Assembly (NCBI RefSeq): GCF_014076845.1 | Contig: NZ_JACGUT010000072.1 | Coordinates: forward strand, 1 to 64,000 | From: Colwellia sp. MB3u-41 | Lineage (GTDB): Bacteria > Pseudomonadota > Gammaproteobacteria > Enterobacterales > Alteromonadaceae | DNA: 64,000 bases | Direction: 5' to 3' | Shown: one piece after another, positions 32,384-41,006 of the stretch | How positions within the stretch are numbered: the first letter of the stretch is position 1 | Layout of the letters: every line of letters begins with the position of its first letter | Translations under genes and position numbers: made by a program | The notes under the pieces: model-generated | Told to the model about the DNA's origin: nothing | Database searches by the model: none | Seen by the model: the letters and a program-made list of their open reading frames with translations, nothing else

Positions 32384-33486
32384 CTGGTTACCCTTTTATG
32401 TGGACTTCTCCATTGACTCTATTAAAAATCAAACCGAACTTTATTACTTTTTTTTGAAGTATAGCTTATTAATGACAGAGGAAGCACTTTCTAACTATTA
32501 GGCGGCATTTTGCAGACTTGACTAAATACCAGATGATTTATACGGTAACTTCAAGCAACGAAAACACTCTATTCACTTCCGCTTGCCTAGGTTCTTACCG
32601 AGTGTTTTAAAGCCAATTGAATATTTTTACAGATGATTTTTTGTCTTTATTGATCACGCTTTTACAGTTGATATTAATCAGAGGTAGGCATTTATCTTCA
32701 AAGTAAGAATGAATAGGGCGATTATGTCTAGGTAGCATTGCTGTATATTCAGGCGTATTATCTGATAATTATAATTGTTTTTTATTGAGTTACGTCTAAA
32801 GAGCAAGCACCTGACATATCTTATATTGGCTTGTCAGTGTTATTTTCGTTAACTATTAATTTTGTGTATTATGGTCATGTCGATGCATTAAGTTTTGCTT
32901 AGTTTACGTTATAAACCTTTACCATTCTTGCACAGGCCATGATTAAGGGCTGCTTTCATCATTAGGAACAACGAAATAAATGTGTAAGGGCGTAGGTAAA
33001 TGTCGAGGGAGTTTTCCCTGTATCAACACCAATATTAATTTCATTTTAATTATTGATGCTATTCATCATTAGCTACACCTGTCTTACTCTTCGGATTCAA
33101 GGCCCAGCTGACTATCCGAGTTTAGTGCTTGGAGTTTTATACGGTGTTCAATCTTGTTATGGGTCTCTCAATAGAGGAGTCTTTGTTCAATCAAACTACT
33201 GTATAAAAAGGCTTTAGTTGCTGCTATAGCTTTGGCTTCACTTGACCTAAACTTGTTTTTAAAAGAACAAAAAAGATGGATGTATTATCTATACGAGCGA
33301 TTCAAGCAGGCAACACTAGTTCTGAATCGTTCTTGTGGTGTTTGCTTTCTTTTTTTGTAATTATATTGTTAAATGTTATTGCTTATCTGTTACGTTTTGT
33401 GTCTAAGTGTTGCGGTAGCTTTTTACTTATCACTCTCATCAATGCAGTTTAACATTTTGTAATGAGCTTGGTGTTTTTAACTAAAT
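32384..33486. other. 1.1-kb region without intact genes
   Basis: The H-NOX promoter must lie in the first 100 bases. The rest shows only short open stretches with hydrophobic translations, e.g. IRAIQAGNTSSESFLWCLLS followed by LLNVIAYLLRFV near 33280-33420, and no complete gene. GCGATTCAAGCAGGCAA at 33293-33309 resembles an attC left-arm piece. I read it as decayed DNA to the left of the second attC cluster. Confidence 0.45.
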
Positions 33487-33581
33487 GTTAGCAAGTGACT
33501 CAAACGGAGAAAAGTAGTTGGCTGGGCTGCGTTCCTCACACATTTTAGCCAATTATTTTTCCACTTAATATGGTGTTATAT
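33487..33581 (+). repeat. attC-like site, second cluster (a)
   Basis: TGTTAGCAAGTGACTCAAACG is a diverged left end. Arms GTAGTTGGCTG and TAGCCAATTATTT flank a loop with GCTGCGTTCCTC. The right end TGGTGTTATAT keeps the GTTATAT box (33575-33581). Confidence 0.7.
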
Positions 33582-33599
33582 ATTTAAAAGGAGTTAGGC

Positions 33600-34013
33600 G
33601 TGTTATCACAAGTATTATTCATCGTAGGTGCTGCAATATTCGGATTACTGGGTTTTGTACATTTAATTTATACTTTATTTACTGACAAGTTTCATCCGCA
33701 CAACCCTGATGTAATGGCCGTAATGAAAAGCTCCACAACAAAAATAACCAAAGAAACAACTGTTTGGCGTGCTTGGGTTGGTTTCAACGCTAGTCATAGT
33801 ATAGGCGCAATACTTTTTGCCGCCATTTACATTCCTTTAGGTTTTTCACACATCCAATTTATTGTTAATAATAGTTGGTTTGGTGTATTACCTTCTATTA
33901 TTGGAATTTCATATTTGATTATAGCAAAAGATTACTGGTTTAAAATACCATTTTTTGGCATTCTAATCTCAACAATATGTTTTGTAAGTGCTTTTTTTCT
34001 AATTAACACATAA
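33600..34013 (+). CDS. four-TM membrane protein, hypothetical cassette gene
   Basis: A 137-residue protein starting at GTG 33600, 6 bases after AAAAGGAG. Four hydrophobic segments are visible: FIVGAAIFGLLGFVHLIYTL, then GFNASHSIGAILFAAIYI, LPSIIGISYLIIA and GILISTICFVSAFFL. The charged stretch TDKFHPHNPDVMAVMKSSTT links the first pair and WRAWVGFNASHS is a distinctive motif of a small uncharacterised membrane family. Function unknown. The stop TAA (34011-34013) lies inside the left box of the next attC, so it is a typical cassette gene. Confidence 0.7.
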   Translation: MLSQVLFIVGAAIFGLLGFVHLIYTLFTDKFHPHNPDVMAVMKSSTTKITKETTVWRAWVGFNASHSIGAILFAAIYIPLGFSHIQFIVNNSWFGVLPSIIGISYLIIAKDYWFKIPFFGILISTICFVSAFFLINT

Positions 34014-34101
34014 TAATTTCAACCAGGACAAATGACAGTGCCTAGCTTCGTGCTTCGCAATTTTAGTCATTACTTTTTCGCCACTTAATAGGGCGTTAGC
34101 G
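34008..34101 (+). repeat. attC-like site, second cluster (b)
   Basis: Left box ACATAAT (34008-34014), right box GTTAGCG (34095-34101, consistent with GTTRRRY apart from the last base). Arms AATGACAGTGCCTAG and TTAGTCATTACTT pair imperfectly; loop CTTCGTGCTTCG. Confidence 0.75.
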
Positions 34102-34123
34102 TTTATCAGAATATGGAGTACAA

Positions 34124-34663
34124 ATGAAAAATATATCGATTACCATTGCTCTAGCGTCAATGGTTTTATTCTCTTGTGGTGGTTCTGAAGGAGATGTTAC
34201 TACTGAAAAGTCAAATCAAGACCTTATAGCAAATTTATCGTATACATCTTGGAAAAAAGAATGTTTTCCTTATGATAAATTGTCCACTGACGGCTCACCA
34301 GTTTCATGGTACATCAACATTAGGTTACGTATAGATTCTTCGATGAAGTCTACTTATATAACAGAATTTTTCCGACCAAGTGATACAGCATGTGCTTCAA
34401 TGATGTTTAACACTACTGATATCTCAAGACTTGAAATTACAGATAAAATTATAAGTGAAGAGAGCATTGAAGCTTACGGCCTAAATGAGACTTTTATTTT
34501 TAGTTCAGATAAGACCAATCCACCTCCTCGTTATACTTTAATTTATATTGATAGTGAAAGATTATATTTTGGTCAAAAGTCTGGTTCAAATCTTGGAAAA
34601 ACCCCTGAAACAAGACATTCTTCTATTTCTCTTGATGACTATTTTTCTCAAATTATAAACTAA
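34124..34663 (+). CDS. hypothetical lipoprotein, cassette gene
   Basis: A 179-residue protein with a lipoprotein signal: MKNISITIALASMVLFSCGG, where LFSC is the lipobox and Cys18 the acylated residue. The mature part is soluble (LSYTSWKKECFPYDKLSTDG and RYTLIYIDSERLYFGQKSG) with two more cysteines (Cys48, Cys86) that could form a disulphide. Strands and turns suggest a small beta-rich fold. No family recognised. GGAG lies before ATG 34124. It fills the second cassette of this cluster. Confidence 0.65.
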   Translation: MKNISITIALASMVLFSCGGSEGDVTTEKSNQDLIANLSYTSWKKECFPYDKLSTDGSPVSWYINIRLRIDSSMKSTYITEFFRPSDTACASMMFNTTDISRLEITDKIISEESIEAYGLNETFIFSSDKTNPPPRYTLIYIDSERLYFGQKSGSNLGKTPETRHSSISLDDYFSQIIN

Positions 34664-34665
34664 AA

Positions 34666-34730
34666 ACTTAACAAGAATTTTAAGTAGGGCAGCTAACAGC
34701 TTACTAAGTTCACGCATGAATATAGCTTTG
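34666..34730 (+). repeat. attC remnant, second cluster (c)
   Basis: ACTTAAC (34666-34672) followed by AAGAATTTTAAGTAGGGCAG and CTAACAGCTTACTAAG resembles a diverged left half. No right box remains. Confidence 0.45.
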
Positions 34731-34772
34731 AAAGGTGGGAATTAAAAAGTTATTATATTTCTCAAACTGAAA

Positions 34773-34804
34773 TAAAAAAAAGCCCTGTGTAAACAGGGCT
34801 TTAA
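34773..34804 (-). terminator. intrinsic terminator after tRNA-Pro
   Basis: AAAGCCCTGT and ACAGGGCTTT form a 10-bp stem with loop GTAA-like bases. On the minus strand it is followed by a run of eight T. It starts 13 bases after the tRNA 3' end. Confidence 0.85.
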
Positions 34805-34816
34805 TATTACTAAATG

Positions 34817-34893
34817 TGGTCGGAGTAGCAAGATTCGAACTTGCGACCTCACGTCCCCCAGACGCACGCGCTACCAAGCTGCGCTATACCCCG
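34817..34893 (-). tRNA. tRNA-Pro (anticodon GGG)
   Basis: A 77-nt cloverleaf on the minus strand, ending in an encoded CCA. The acceptor CGGGGTA pairs with TACTCCG (one G-U), the D arm is GCGCAGCTTGGTAGCGC, and the T arm has GTTCGAATC. The anticodon loop CTGGGGG gives GGG at 34-36, reading CCC and CCU. The anticodon stem has two wobble pairs. A second attC cluster lies immediately beside it. Confidence 0.93.
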
Positions 34894-34991
34894 AAACAGT
34901 AAACTTTAAGAGGGTTAATAAATTTACTGCTTGTATAATAATGGTTTAATCAGTGATTGCAATATAAAGTAACGAAAATTAATGCGTTCGA

Positions 34992-36689
34992 TTATTTATT
35001 ACTCAACTTATTCGTCTGTTGGCTAAATTGCTTAATAAAATTCACCCCATCAATCATTAATGGGAAGTCTGAGTTAACCATTATCGGTGCAGCTAGTTGA
35101 CGTGAATAGCTTTGAAAGTTACCGTTTTGATCAATAAACACGGATTTGTCTTTACTAAAGACCATCATGCCATCGTCCATCGTGTTAGCAATAATGCGGT
35201 CTTTCGCTAATTTCAATAAGTCTTTGCCATTACTGTAAGCTTGTTCATTAAGATCGCAATTTAACCAGCGATTCATCAATGTTGGTTGAATGTCCATATG
35301 GCTGGTTAAATGGCTAACTGTTTTACTCTTACTGTCAGGTAAAATAAGGAGTGAAGGTTTAATCGATAAACTTGTCGCTTTTGATGCATTACCCACCGAC
35401 GTTATCCAGATAATATCTTTAGTTTGTTTTGCTTTTTGCGCTAAGAGCAAAGCATCCATAAATAATTCAAACTGATAACTATTACTGTCTGCAAAATAGA
35501 ACAAGTGTAAACCGTCAGAGATGTTATTTAGCTTTTCAGCAAAGACTAACGTTGAAATATTATTAAGTGAGCTTTTCTCGTTAAACAAGTGTTCAAAACC
35601 GTATGATTGTTGCGATCCTTCATCATTTTTACTGTCTTTACCATGGATCAATGTGTAGGTGGTTGCAAGTTTATTGCTTGCTAATAATTGAAACAATAAT
35701 GGAATCGCATTCTGCTTGACGAGTCCGTCTTGGTAAATACTGGGTAAGCTATAAAACAGATTGAACCAAGCGCTGTTAGGTAACGCGTTATCAATATGAT
35801 GTTCTAATGTTAATTCGTTTTGGGTGTTTCTTTGCTTAAACTGCTTAATCTGTTTATCGGTCAACATTTCATCGTTAACCACCATAAAGACTGATTGTTG
35901 TATGGGTAATTCAGCTGAACATTCGTCACTTAATAACGGATATTGTGGAATTTCATTGGTAAATGCCAGTGGGCTAGTGGTGCGCTCGATATAGGCTTCT
36001 CTGTCAAACAGGCCATATTTTGTTAGCAATGTTTTGGCCGTTGCAGGATAAGATAAAGGTAAAACCGTATCTTGTCTTAAAATATCATATTCTAAATTAG
36101 CATCGGCCCAAATATGTATAAGGTGGCTAAAGAAAAAAGAACTGACTAAACCAATAACAACAAATTTGGCAAAGACAACTTTTTGTAAATCTCGTAGATG
36201 TTTCCAAGCGTAATTACTCATTGTTAATTCAAAGGCAAAGATAACCAGTGTTAACAAGATACTGGCAAACCAAAACATACGACTGTTGTGATGTATTTGC
36301 GTGGTAATCAAGTCAAAAATTTGTGCACTTGAAGAGGCATTTAAATGATAGCCTAAACTATTATAGATATAAGCATCAAGTAACAAGACCAATAATTGTA
36401 TGGTGAACACGACAGAAGCTGTTGCTCTGATAAACCGAGTATGTGGAAATATTAAGGTGATCGGGAACAGTATTAAAACGAAGGTCATAAAGGTTAAGAA
36501 ACCCATATGACTAAACCAGGTAGTGACCAAATAAAACTGGCCCAGTAATGTTTCTGGGCCGCCTTCACTAAAAATATAAAAGGACGATAGTCCAATAGCA
36601 GCAATTATATTAAAAAAAGTGAACCAATGGCTCCAACTAATTAGGTGTAACAGACGCTTGCTATACGTTTTTGAGTCAAATGCAACCAT
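34992..36689 (-). CDS. yejM: YejM/PbgA-like inner membrane protein with sulfatase-fold domain
   Basis: A 565-residue protein. The DUF3413 membrane part covers about 1-190 with five helices: LISWSHWFTFFNIIAAIGLS, GFLTFMTFVLILFPITLIFP, VVFTIQLLVLLLDAYIYNSL and two more. The rest is a periplasmic alkaline-phosphatase-superfamily domain, but it is weakly conserved: no clear metal-binding DxxR/T nucleophile block can be seen near QSVFMVVNDEML. YejM in E. coli controls LpxC stability and LPS level through LapB. It is followed on the same strand by nothing close and preceded by yejL, as in E. coli gene order. Confidence 0.85.
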   Translation of the reverse strand: MVAFDSKTYSKRLLHLISWSHWFTFFNIIAAIGLSSFYIFSEGGPETLLGQFYLVTTWFSHMGFLTFMTFVLILFPITLIFPHTRFIRATASVVFTIQLLVLLLDAYIYNSLGYHLNASSSAQIFDLITTQIHHNSRMFWFASILLTLVIFAFELTMSNYAWKHLRDLQKVVFAKFVVIGLVSSFFFSHLIHIWADANLEYDILRQDTVLPLSYPATAKTLLTKYGLFDREAYIERTTSPLAFTNEIPQYPLLSDECSAELPIQQSVFMVVNDEMLTDKQIKQFKQRNTQNELTLEHHIDNALPNSAWFNLFYSLPSIYQDGLVKQNAIPLLFQLLASNKLATTYTLIHGKDSKNDEGSQQSYGFEHLFNEKSSLNNISTLVFAEKLNNISDGLHLFYFADSNSYQFELFMDALLLAQKAKQTKDIIWITSVGNASKATSLSIKPSLLILPDSKSKTVSHLTSHMDIQPTLMNRWLNCDLNEQAYSNGKDLLKLAKDRIIANTMDDGMMVFSKDKSVFIDQNGNFQSYSRQLAAPIMVNSDFPLMIDGVNFIKQFSQQTNKLSNK

Positions 36690-36753
36690 AGGTAATTATC
36701 ATTCTCTTATTATTTTAGTTTATCAGGTTTATATTTTTAAAATTAATAGGTAA

Positions 36754-36966
36754 TTATTGGACTGATTTTCGTAAAGCGTTAGTGAAATTGGTTACAATTT
36801 CAGCTCTTTTAGCTTCAGGAATATTTTTATTAATAATTTCTGTTAAGGTATTTCCTAAGCACATCAGCGCTAGATCAGGGGTTGCAGACTCATTAACTAA
36901 AACATCATGTAAGCTTTGGATAATTTTTTCTACACGTTCGTTGGAATACTTGGATACAATAGGCAT
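36754..36966 (-). CDS. yejL: YejL family protein (UPF0352)
   Basis: A 70-residue protein. ATG 36966 ([20 protein letters not shown]) matches the start of YejL; the longer frame to 37026 adds 20 unrelated residues. The core [20 protein letters not shown] is well conserved. It is a small helical protein of unknown function, always beside yejM and yejK. It is divergent from yejK with 80 bases between, which hold both promoters. Confidence 0.9.
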   Translation of the reverse strand: MPIVSKYSNERVEKIIQSLHDVLVNESATPDLALMCLGNTLTEIINKNIPEAKRAEIVTNFTNALRKSVQ

Positions 36967-37046
36967 CTTAAAATACTTAATAGGTTGCTTGATAGATTTA
37001 TACAAGTTTATCAAATGCCTGAACAATATAAAACTGGCCTTTAACT

Positions 37047-38123
37047 ATGAGCTTAATTATTTCAAACATTGCCCTACATTTTTTAACTAAAAAAGAAGAA
37101 ACCGGTGAAGTTGTGCTGCGTTTAGGGCCAGAATCCATCGAATTTAGCAGCAAGATTGAAAACTTTGTTGATGGCTTACATAAAATCTACAACGCTAAAG
37201 CAAGTAAGGCCTACGGGCACTTTTCGTCAATGCCGGCTGCAGGAGATACTGCTCGCTTTGTTGATATTATGGAAAGTTATTTAGCGGATGCACAAAGTTT
37301 TTATGCTTTTAGTTGCCAAGCAGCAAATTTATTAAAAAATGAATTAGAAAAATATAATTTGGCAGAAACTGGATATCTTGTTGTTTGTCACTATGAATAT
37401 ATGGGTGGGCGTTACTTACTCGCGACGGTTATTCCTGTTTCAGAGCATTATTCTGTCGATGGAGAATTAAATATCTCTGCTGACAAACACCTCGATACTG
37501 CGCGTATGCAATTAGCAGCTCGCATTGATTTATTCGATTATAAAGATAACGAACAAGGTAATAAGTACGTTTCGTTTATTAAAGGCCGAGCAGGTCGCGT
37601 TGTTTCTGATTTTTTCTTAGACTTTTTAGGCTGTGAAGAAGGTTTAAATTCAAAAGAACAAACACAAACATTAGTACAAGCCGTTGAAGATTATGTTTCG
37701 GTTAATCAACTTGATGCGACAGAAAAACAAAATACCCGTAAGGAATTGCTCAATTATTGTAAAGAGCAGAAAAGCGCGGCACAAGATGTTTCGATTCAAG
37801 AAATAGGACAAGTGATTAAACAAGAAGGGGCAAGTCAAGATTTTCATCAATTTTGCCAAGAGCAATCTTACCCACTTGAAGCCTCTTTTCCGCATGACCA
37901 AACCGTTGTTAATAAAGTGACTAAATATTCCGGTTATGGCAATGGTATTAGCTTAAGTTTTGAACGTAGCCATTTTGGTGAAGATGTCGTTTATAATGCA
38001 GCGAATGACAGTCTTACTATTTACAAAGTACCACCAAATTTAAAAGATCAATTATTAGCGTTATTACAAACGGCTGATAAAAATGAACAAGAATCGCAGC
38101 AATCTGAAAATACAGAATTTTAA
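37047..38123 (+). CDS. yejK: nucleoid-associated protein YejK/NdpA
   Basis: A 358-residue protein. It starts [20 protein letters not shown], and carries [51 protein letters not shown] and [20 protein letters not shown], all landmarks of the NdpA family. The C-terminal block [10 protein letters not shown] matches the E. coli PPNLRDQL ending. The protein binds DNA in the nucleoid. It has a poly-acidic tail ([11 protein letters not shown]). The length is slightly greater than the 335 residues of the E. coli protein. Its end overlaps a short upstream extension of the pyrC frame but not the chosen start. Confidence 0.95.
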   Translation: MSLIISNIALHFLTKKEETGEVVLRLGPESIEFSSKIENFVDGLHKIYNAKASKAYGHFSSMPAAGDTARFVDIMESYLADAQSFYAFSCQAANLLKNELEKYNLAETGYLVVCHYEYMGGRYLLATVIPVSEHYSVDGELNISADKHLDTARMQLAARIDLFDYKDNEQGNKYVSFIKGRAGRVVSDFFLDFLGCEEGLNSKEQTQTLVQAVEDYVSVNQLDATEKQNTRKELLNYCKEQKSAAQDVSIQEIGQVIKQEGASQDFHQFCQEQSYPLEASFPHDQTVVNKVTKYSGYGNGISLSFERSHFGEDVVYNAANDSLTIYKVPPNLKDQLLALLQTADKNEQESQQSENTEF

Positions 38124-38151
38124 ATTAGCAAATAAATTGATAGGTATGAAA

Positions 38152-39204
38152 ATGACAACATTAACCATTACTCGCCCAGACGATTGGCATGTACATTTAC
38201 GCGATGGCGAAGCATTAACGACCACAGTGCCTGACACTAGTCGTTATTTTGGACGCGCTATTGTTATGCCAAACTTAGTGCCACCCGTAACAAATGCTGA
38301 GCTAGCGACGCAATATCATCAACGAATTTTGGCCGCTAACACCAATAACCCCAGTAAAAGCAAACAATTCCAACCTTTAATGGTGTTGTACTTAACAGAT
38401 AAAACAACACCTCAAGAAATAAAAGACGCTAAAGCTACGGGTATTGTTTTTGCTGCTAAGCTATATCCTGCTGGAGCAACCACCAATTCATCTTCGGGTG
38501 TGACGAATGTTGATAATATTGCTGACGTTTTAGCCGCAATGCAAGAAGTGGGCATGCCTTTATTAGTTCATGGTGAAGTCACTGACAATCATATTGATAT
38601 ATTTGATCGCGAAGCGGTATTTATCGATACGATATTAAAACCTTTAGTGGCTAAATATCGTGATTTAAAAATTGTTTTAGAACACATAACCACTAAAAAT
38701 GCGGTTGAATTTGTGCAACAAGCCAGTGACAACGTTGCGGCGACCATAACCGTTCATCACTTGTTATTTAACCGTAATGATATGTTAGTGGGGGGGATGC
38801 GTCCTCATTACTTCTGTTTACCTATTTTGAAACGTAATATTCATCAACACGCATTAATTGAAGCTGCAACTGGTGGCAGTGCTAAGTTTTTCTTAGGCAC
38901 AGATTCTGCTCCTCATCCCCAACATGCCAAAGAATCTGATTGTGGTTGTGCTGGGTGTTATACATCACATGCTGCCATTGAACTTTACGCAGAGGTATTT
39001 GAAGAAGTAGGGGCTTTGGACAAATTAGAAGGTTTTGCAAGTTTACACGGCCCAGCCTTTTATAATTTGCCCGTGAACGATGATAAAATAACCTTAGAAA
39101 AAGTTGAATGGCATGTCCCTGCCACTTTATCATTCGGTCAAGATGTTGTTGTGCCTATTCGCGCAAATGATACCATCGCTTGGCAAGTAAAAGACGCGCT
39201 CTAA
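38152..39204 (+). CDS. pyrC: dihydroorotase
   Basis: A 350-residue class II dihydroorotase, third step of pyrimidine synthesis (carbamoyl-aspartate to dihydroorotate). [12 protein letters not shown] has the HxH zinc pair, [13 protein letters not shown] holds the carbamylated Lys, LLVHGEVTD and LEHITTK supply zinc His residues, and LGTDSAPH the catalytic Asp. I start at ATG 38152 (MTTLTITRP), with TAGG about 8 bases upstream; ATG 38146 is equally possible and adds two residues. It lies just after yejK and upstream of a PTPS-like gene. Confidence 0.95.
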   Translation: MTTLTITRPDDWHVHLRDGEALTTTVPDTSRYFGRAIVMPNLVPPVTNAELATQYHQRILAANTNNPSKSKQFQPLMVLYLTDKTTPQEIKDAKATGIVFAAKLYPAGATTNSSSGVTNVDNIADVLAAMQEVGMPLLVHGEVTDNHIDIFDREAVFIDTILKPLVAKYRDLKIVLEHITTKNAVEFVQQASDNVAATITVHHLLFNRNDMLVGGMRPHYFCLPILKRNIHQHALIEAATGGSAKFFLGTDSAPHPQHAKESDCGCAGCYTSHAAIELYAEVFEEVGALDKLEGFASLHGPAFYNLPVNDDKITLEKVEWHVPATLSFGQDVVVPIRANDTIAWQVKDAL

Positions 39205-39217
39205 ATAGGAAGTAATA

Positions 39218-40096
39218 ATGCAATTATTTGTAAATGATTTAACGGTCATTGATTTTTCATACTGCTGTCCACAACGCGGTATTGTAGGTGAGAGTTGGAT
39301 TGTCGATGTACTACTTAATGGTGCACTCAATGAAATGAGCATGGTACTTGATTTTGCTGTTGTTAAAAAACAAATTAAAGCAATTATTGATGATGCTGTT
39401 GATCATAAATTACTATTACCGATGAAAAACGCCTGTATCACTGTTACAGATTCCTCACATCATAACGAACATGAATACGTTGACTTAACCACTGAACGTG
39501 CCAATTATTATTTACAGTCTCCACATTGTGCTTTTGCAAAAATAGCCACTGATACTATTGATATAGCTTCAGTGACTAAGCATTTAACCGCGATTATTTT
39601 AGAGCAATTACCACAAAATGTTCAAGGGCTGAAATTAACACTGCGACCAGAGAATATCAGTGGTGATTATTATCATTACACGCATGGGTTAAAATTACAT
39701 GACGGCAATTGTCAGCGTATTGCTCATGGTCACCGCTCTACAATTAATATCTTACAAAACGGTGAGCGTGTTGCGCAATTAGAAAAGGCGTGGTGTTTGC
39801 GTTGGGAAGATATTTATATTGCTTCAGAAGTCGACCGAGTTGAAAGACAACATATCGAACTGTCGGCATTTGCTTATAGCAATTTGACTCCCGATCACCA
39901 TTATTTTTCTTATACCGCGCCACAGGGGCGTTTTGATATTGCGGTTGAAAGCAAAGTATTAGATGTTGTAGATTGTGATTCTACGGTTGAGCTATTAGCT
40001 GATTTTATTGCTAGACAATTAGTTGCTGATAATAATAAAGACATAACCGTAGTCGCCTATGAGGGTGTAGGCAAAGGCGCTATTGCCAATGCTTAG
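39218..40096 (+). CDS. 6-carboxytetrahydropterin synthase-like protein with duplicated PTPS halves
   Basis: A 292-residue protein, 13 bases after pyrC. The first half has MVLDFAVVKKQIKAIIDDAV then DHKLLLP, the lower half of a 6-pyruvoyl-tetrahydropterin synthase domain, but its zinc histidines are replaced (FSYCCPQRGIVGESW). The second half has HGLKLHDGNCQRIAHGHRST, with the Cys and HxH typical of the family, and ends in EGVGKGA. So the conserved features are split between two units. It may act on a pterin or deazapurine precursor or have another role. It overlaps the next gene by 8 bases. Confidence 0.75.
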   Translation: MQLFVNDLTVIDFSYCCPQRGIVGESWIVDVLLNGALNEMSMVLDFAVVKKQIKAIIDDAVDHKLLLPMKNACITVTDSSHHNEHEYVDLTTERANYYLQSPHCAFAKIATDTIDIASVTKHLTAIILEQLPQNVQGLKLTLRPENISGDYYHYTHGLKLHDGNCQRIAHGHRSTINILQNGERVAQLEKAWCLRWEDIYIASEVDRVERQHIELSAFAYSNLTPDHHYFSYTAPQGRFDIAVESKVLDVVDCDSTVELLADFIARQLVADNNKDITVVAYEGVGKGAIANA

Positions 40097-40928
40097 TATT
40101 ATCGATATAAAAAAAATTCAGCTTGTGGCTTTTTGTTTAGTCAGTATATTATTTAGCCAAAACCTGATGGCTGAAATTAAGCTTTCAGGGGAAATAAAGC
40201 AGGGCGCTTTAGTTATAGGTAAAACAGCGATTAATAATATCGTTACGTTCGATGGCAAAGTGCTGCCTTTATCAACGCAAGGCGATTATGTTTTTGGTTT
40301 CGGGCGAGATGATGTTAAGCCTCATCAATTAGTGATCACTCAGCCAGATGGTAAAAGAGAGCAAAAAACCTTAACGCCAACAAAGCGTGAATATAATATT
40401 CAACGTATTGAAGGCATTGCTAAAAAAATAATGAATCCAAACCCCAAGTCTGTAGCCCGATCTAAAAAAGATGGTATTGACGTCAGAGCAGCGAGACAAA
40501 CCTTAAGCGATAAAAATTATTTTTCAGCAGGTTTTATTGCTCCTATAAAAGGTGTTATCACGGGTGTATATGGAAGCCAACGTGTTTTTAATAGTATACC
40601 TAAACGCCCACACTTTGGCTTAGATTACGCCGGCAATACTGGCGATCCAGTCAAAGCACCTGCATCTGGCACTGTGGTGATGTTCGTGCCAGATATGTTT
40701 TATTCTGGTGGTACAATGATCATTGACCACGGCCATGGCATTACTTCTAGCTTCTTACATTTAAGTAAATCTTACGTTAAGAAAGGGGATGATGTTGAAA
40801 AAGGACAAGTCGTCGCGGCCGTAGGCTCTAGTGGCAGAACTACAGGTCCTCATTTAGATTGGCGTATTAATTGGTTTAATATGCGTTTAGATCCCGCATT
40901 AGCGTTAAAAGCTTTTCCGATTAAATAG
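40089..40928 (+). CDS. M23-family metallopeptidase (LytM), exported
   Basis: A 279-residue protein from ATG 40089; TTG 40083 is an alternative start. An N-terminal helix (about 11-27, VAFCLVSILFSQNLMA) is a signal peptide. The LytM domain is at the C-terminus: HFGLDYAGNTGDPVKAPASG has the first zinc His and Asp, GHGITSSFLHLSK follows, and TTGPHLDWRINW has HLD where classic enzymes have HxH. That variant is common in one M23 subgroup. The enzyme would cut peptidoglycan cross-bridges in the periplasm. It is the last gene of the pyrC operon. Confidence 0.85.
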   Translation: MLSIIDIKKIQLVAFCLVSILFSQNLMAEIKLSGEIKQGALVIGKTAINNIVTFDGKVLPLSTQGDYVFGFGRDDVKPHQLVITQPDGKREQKTLTPTKREYNIQRIEGIAKKIMNPNPKSVARSKKDGIDVRAARQTLSDKNYFSAGFIAPIKGVITGVYGSQRVFNSIPKRPHFGLDYAGNTGDPVKAPASGTVVMFVPDMFYSGGTMIIDHGHGITSSFLHLSKSYVKKGDDVEKGQVVAAVGSSGRTTGPHLDWRINWFNMRLDPALALKAFPIK

Positions 40929-40955
40929 AAATTTTAACGCTATATATTAAGGTCT

Positions 40956-41002
40956 ACATTCATTTATTAAGTCGGTAGTAAGTCATACAAATAAATGAAT
41001 GT
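40956..41002. repeat. 13-bp inverted repeat beside the recombinase gene
   Basis: ACATTCATTTATT (40956-40968) and AATAAATGAATGT (40990-41002) are exact complements around 21 bases. It lies between the convergent M23 gene and the recombinase stop. It could be a bidirectional terminator or a recombination site. Confidence 0.55.
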
Positions 41003-41006
41003 TGGG

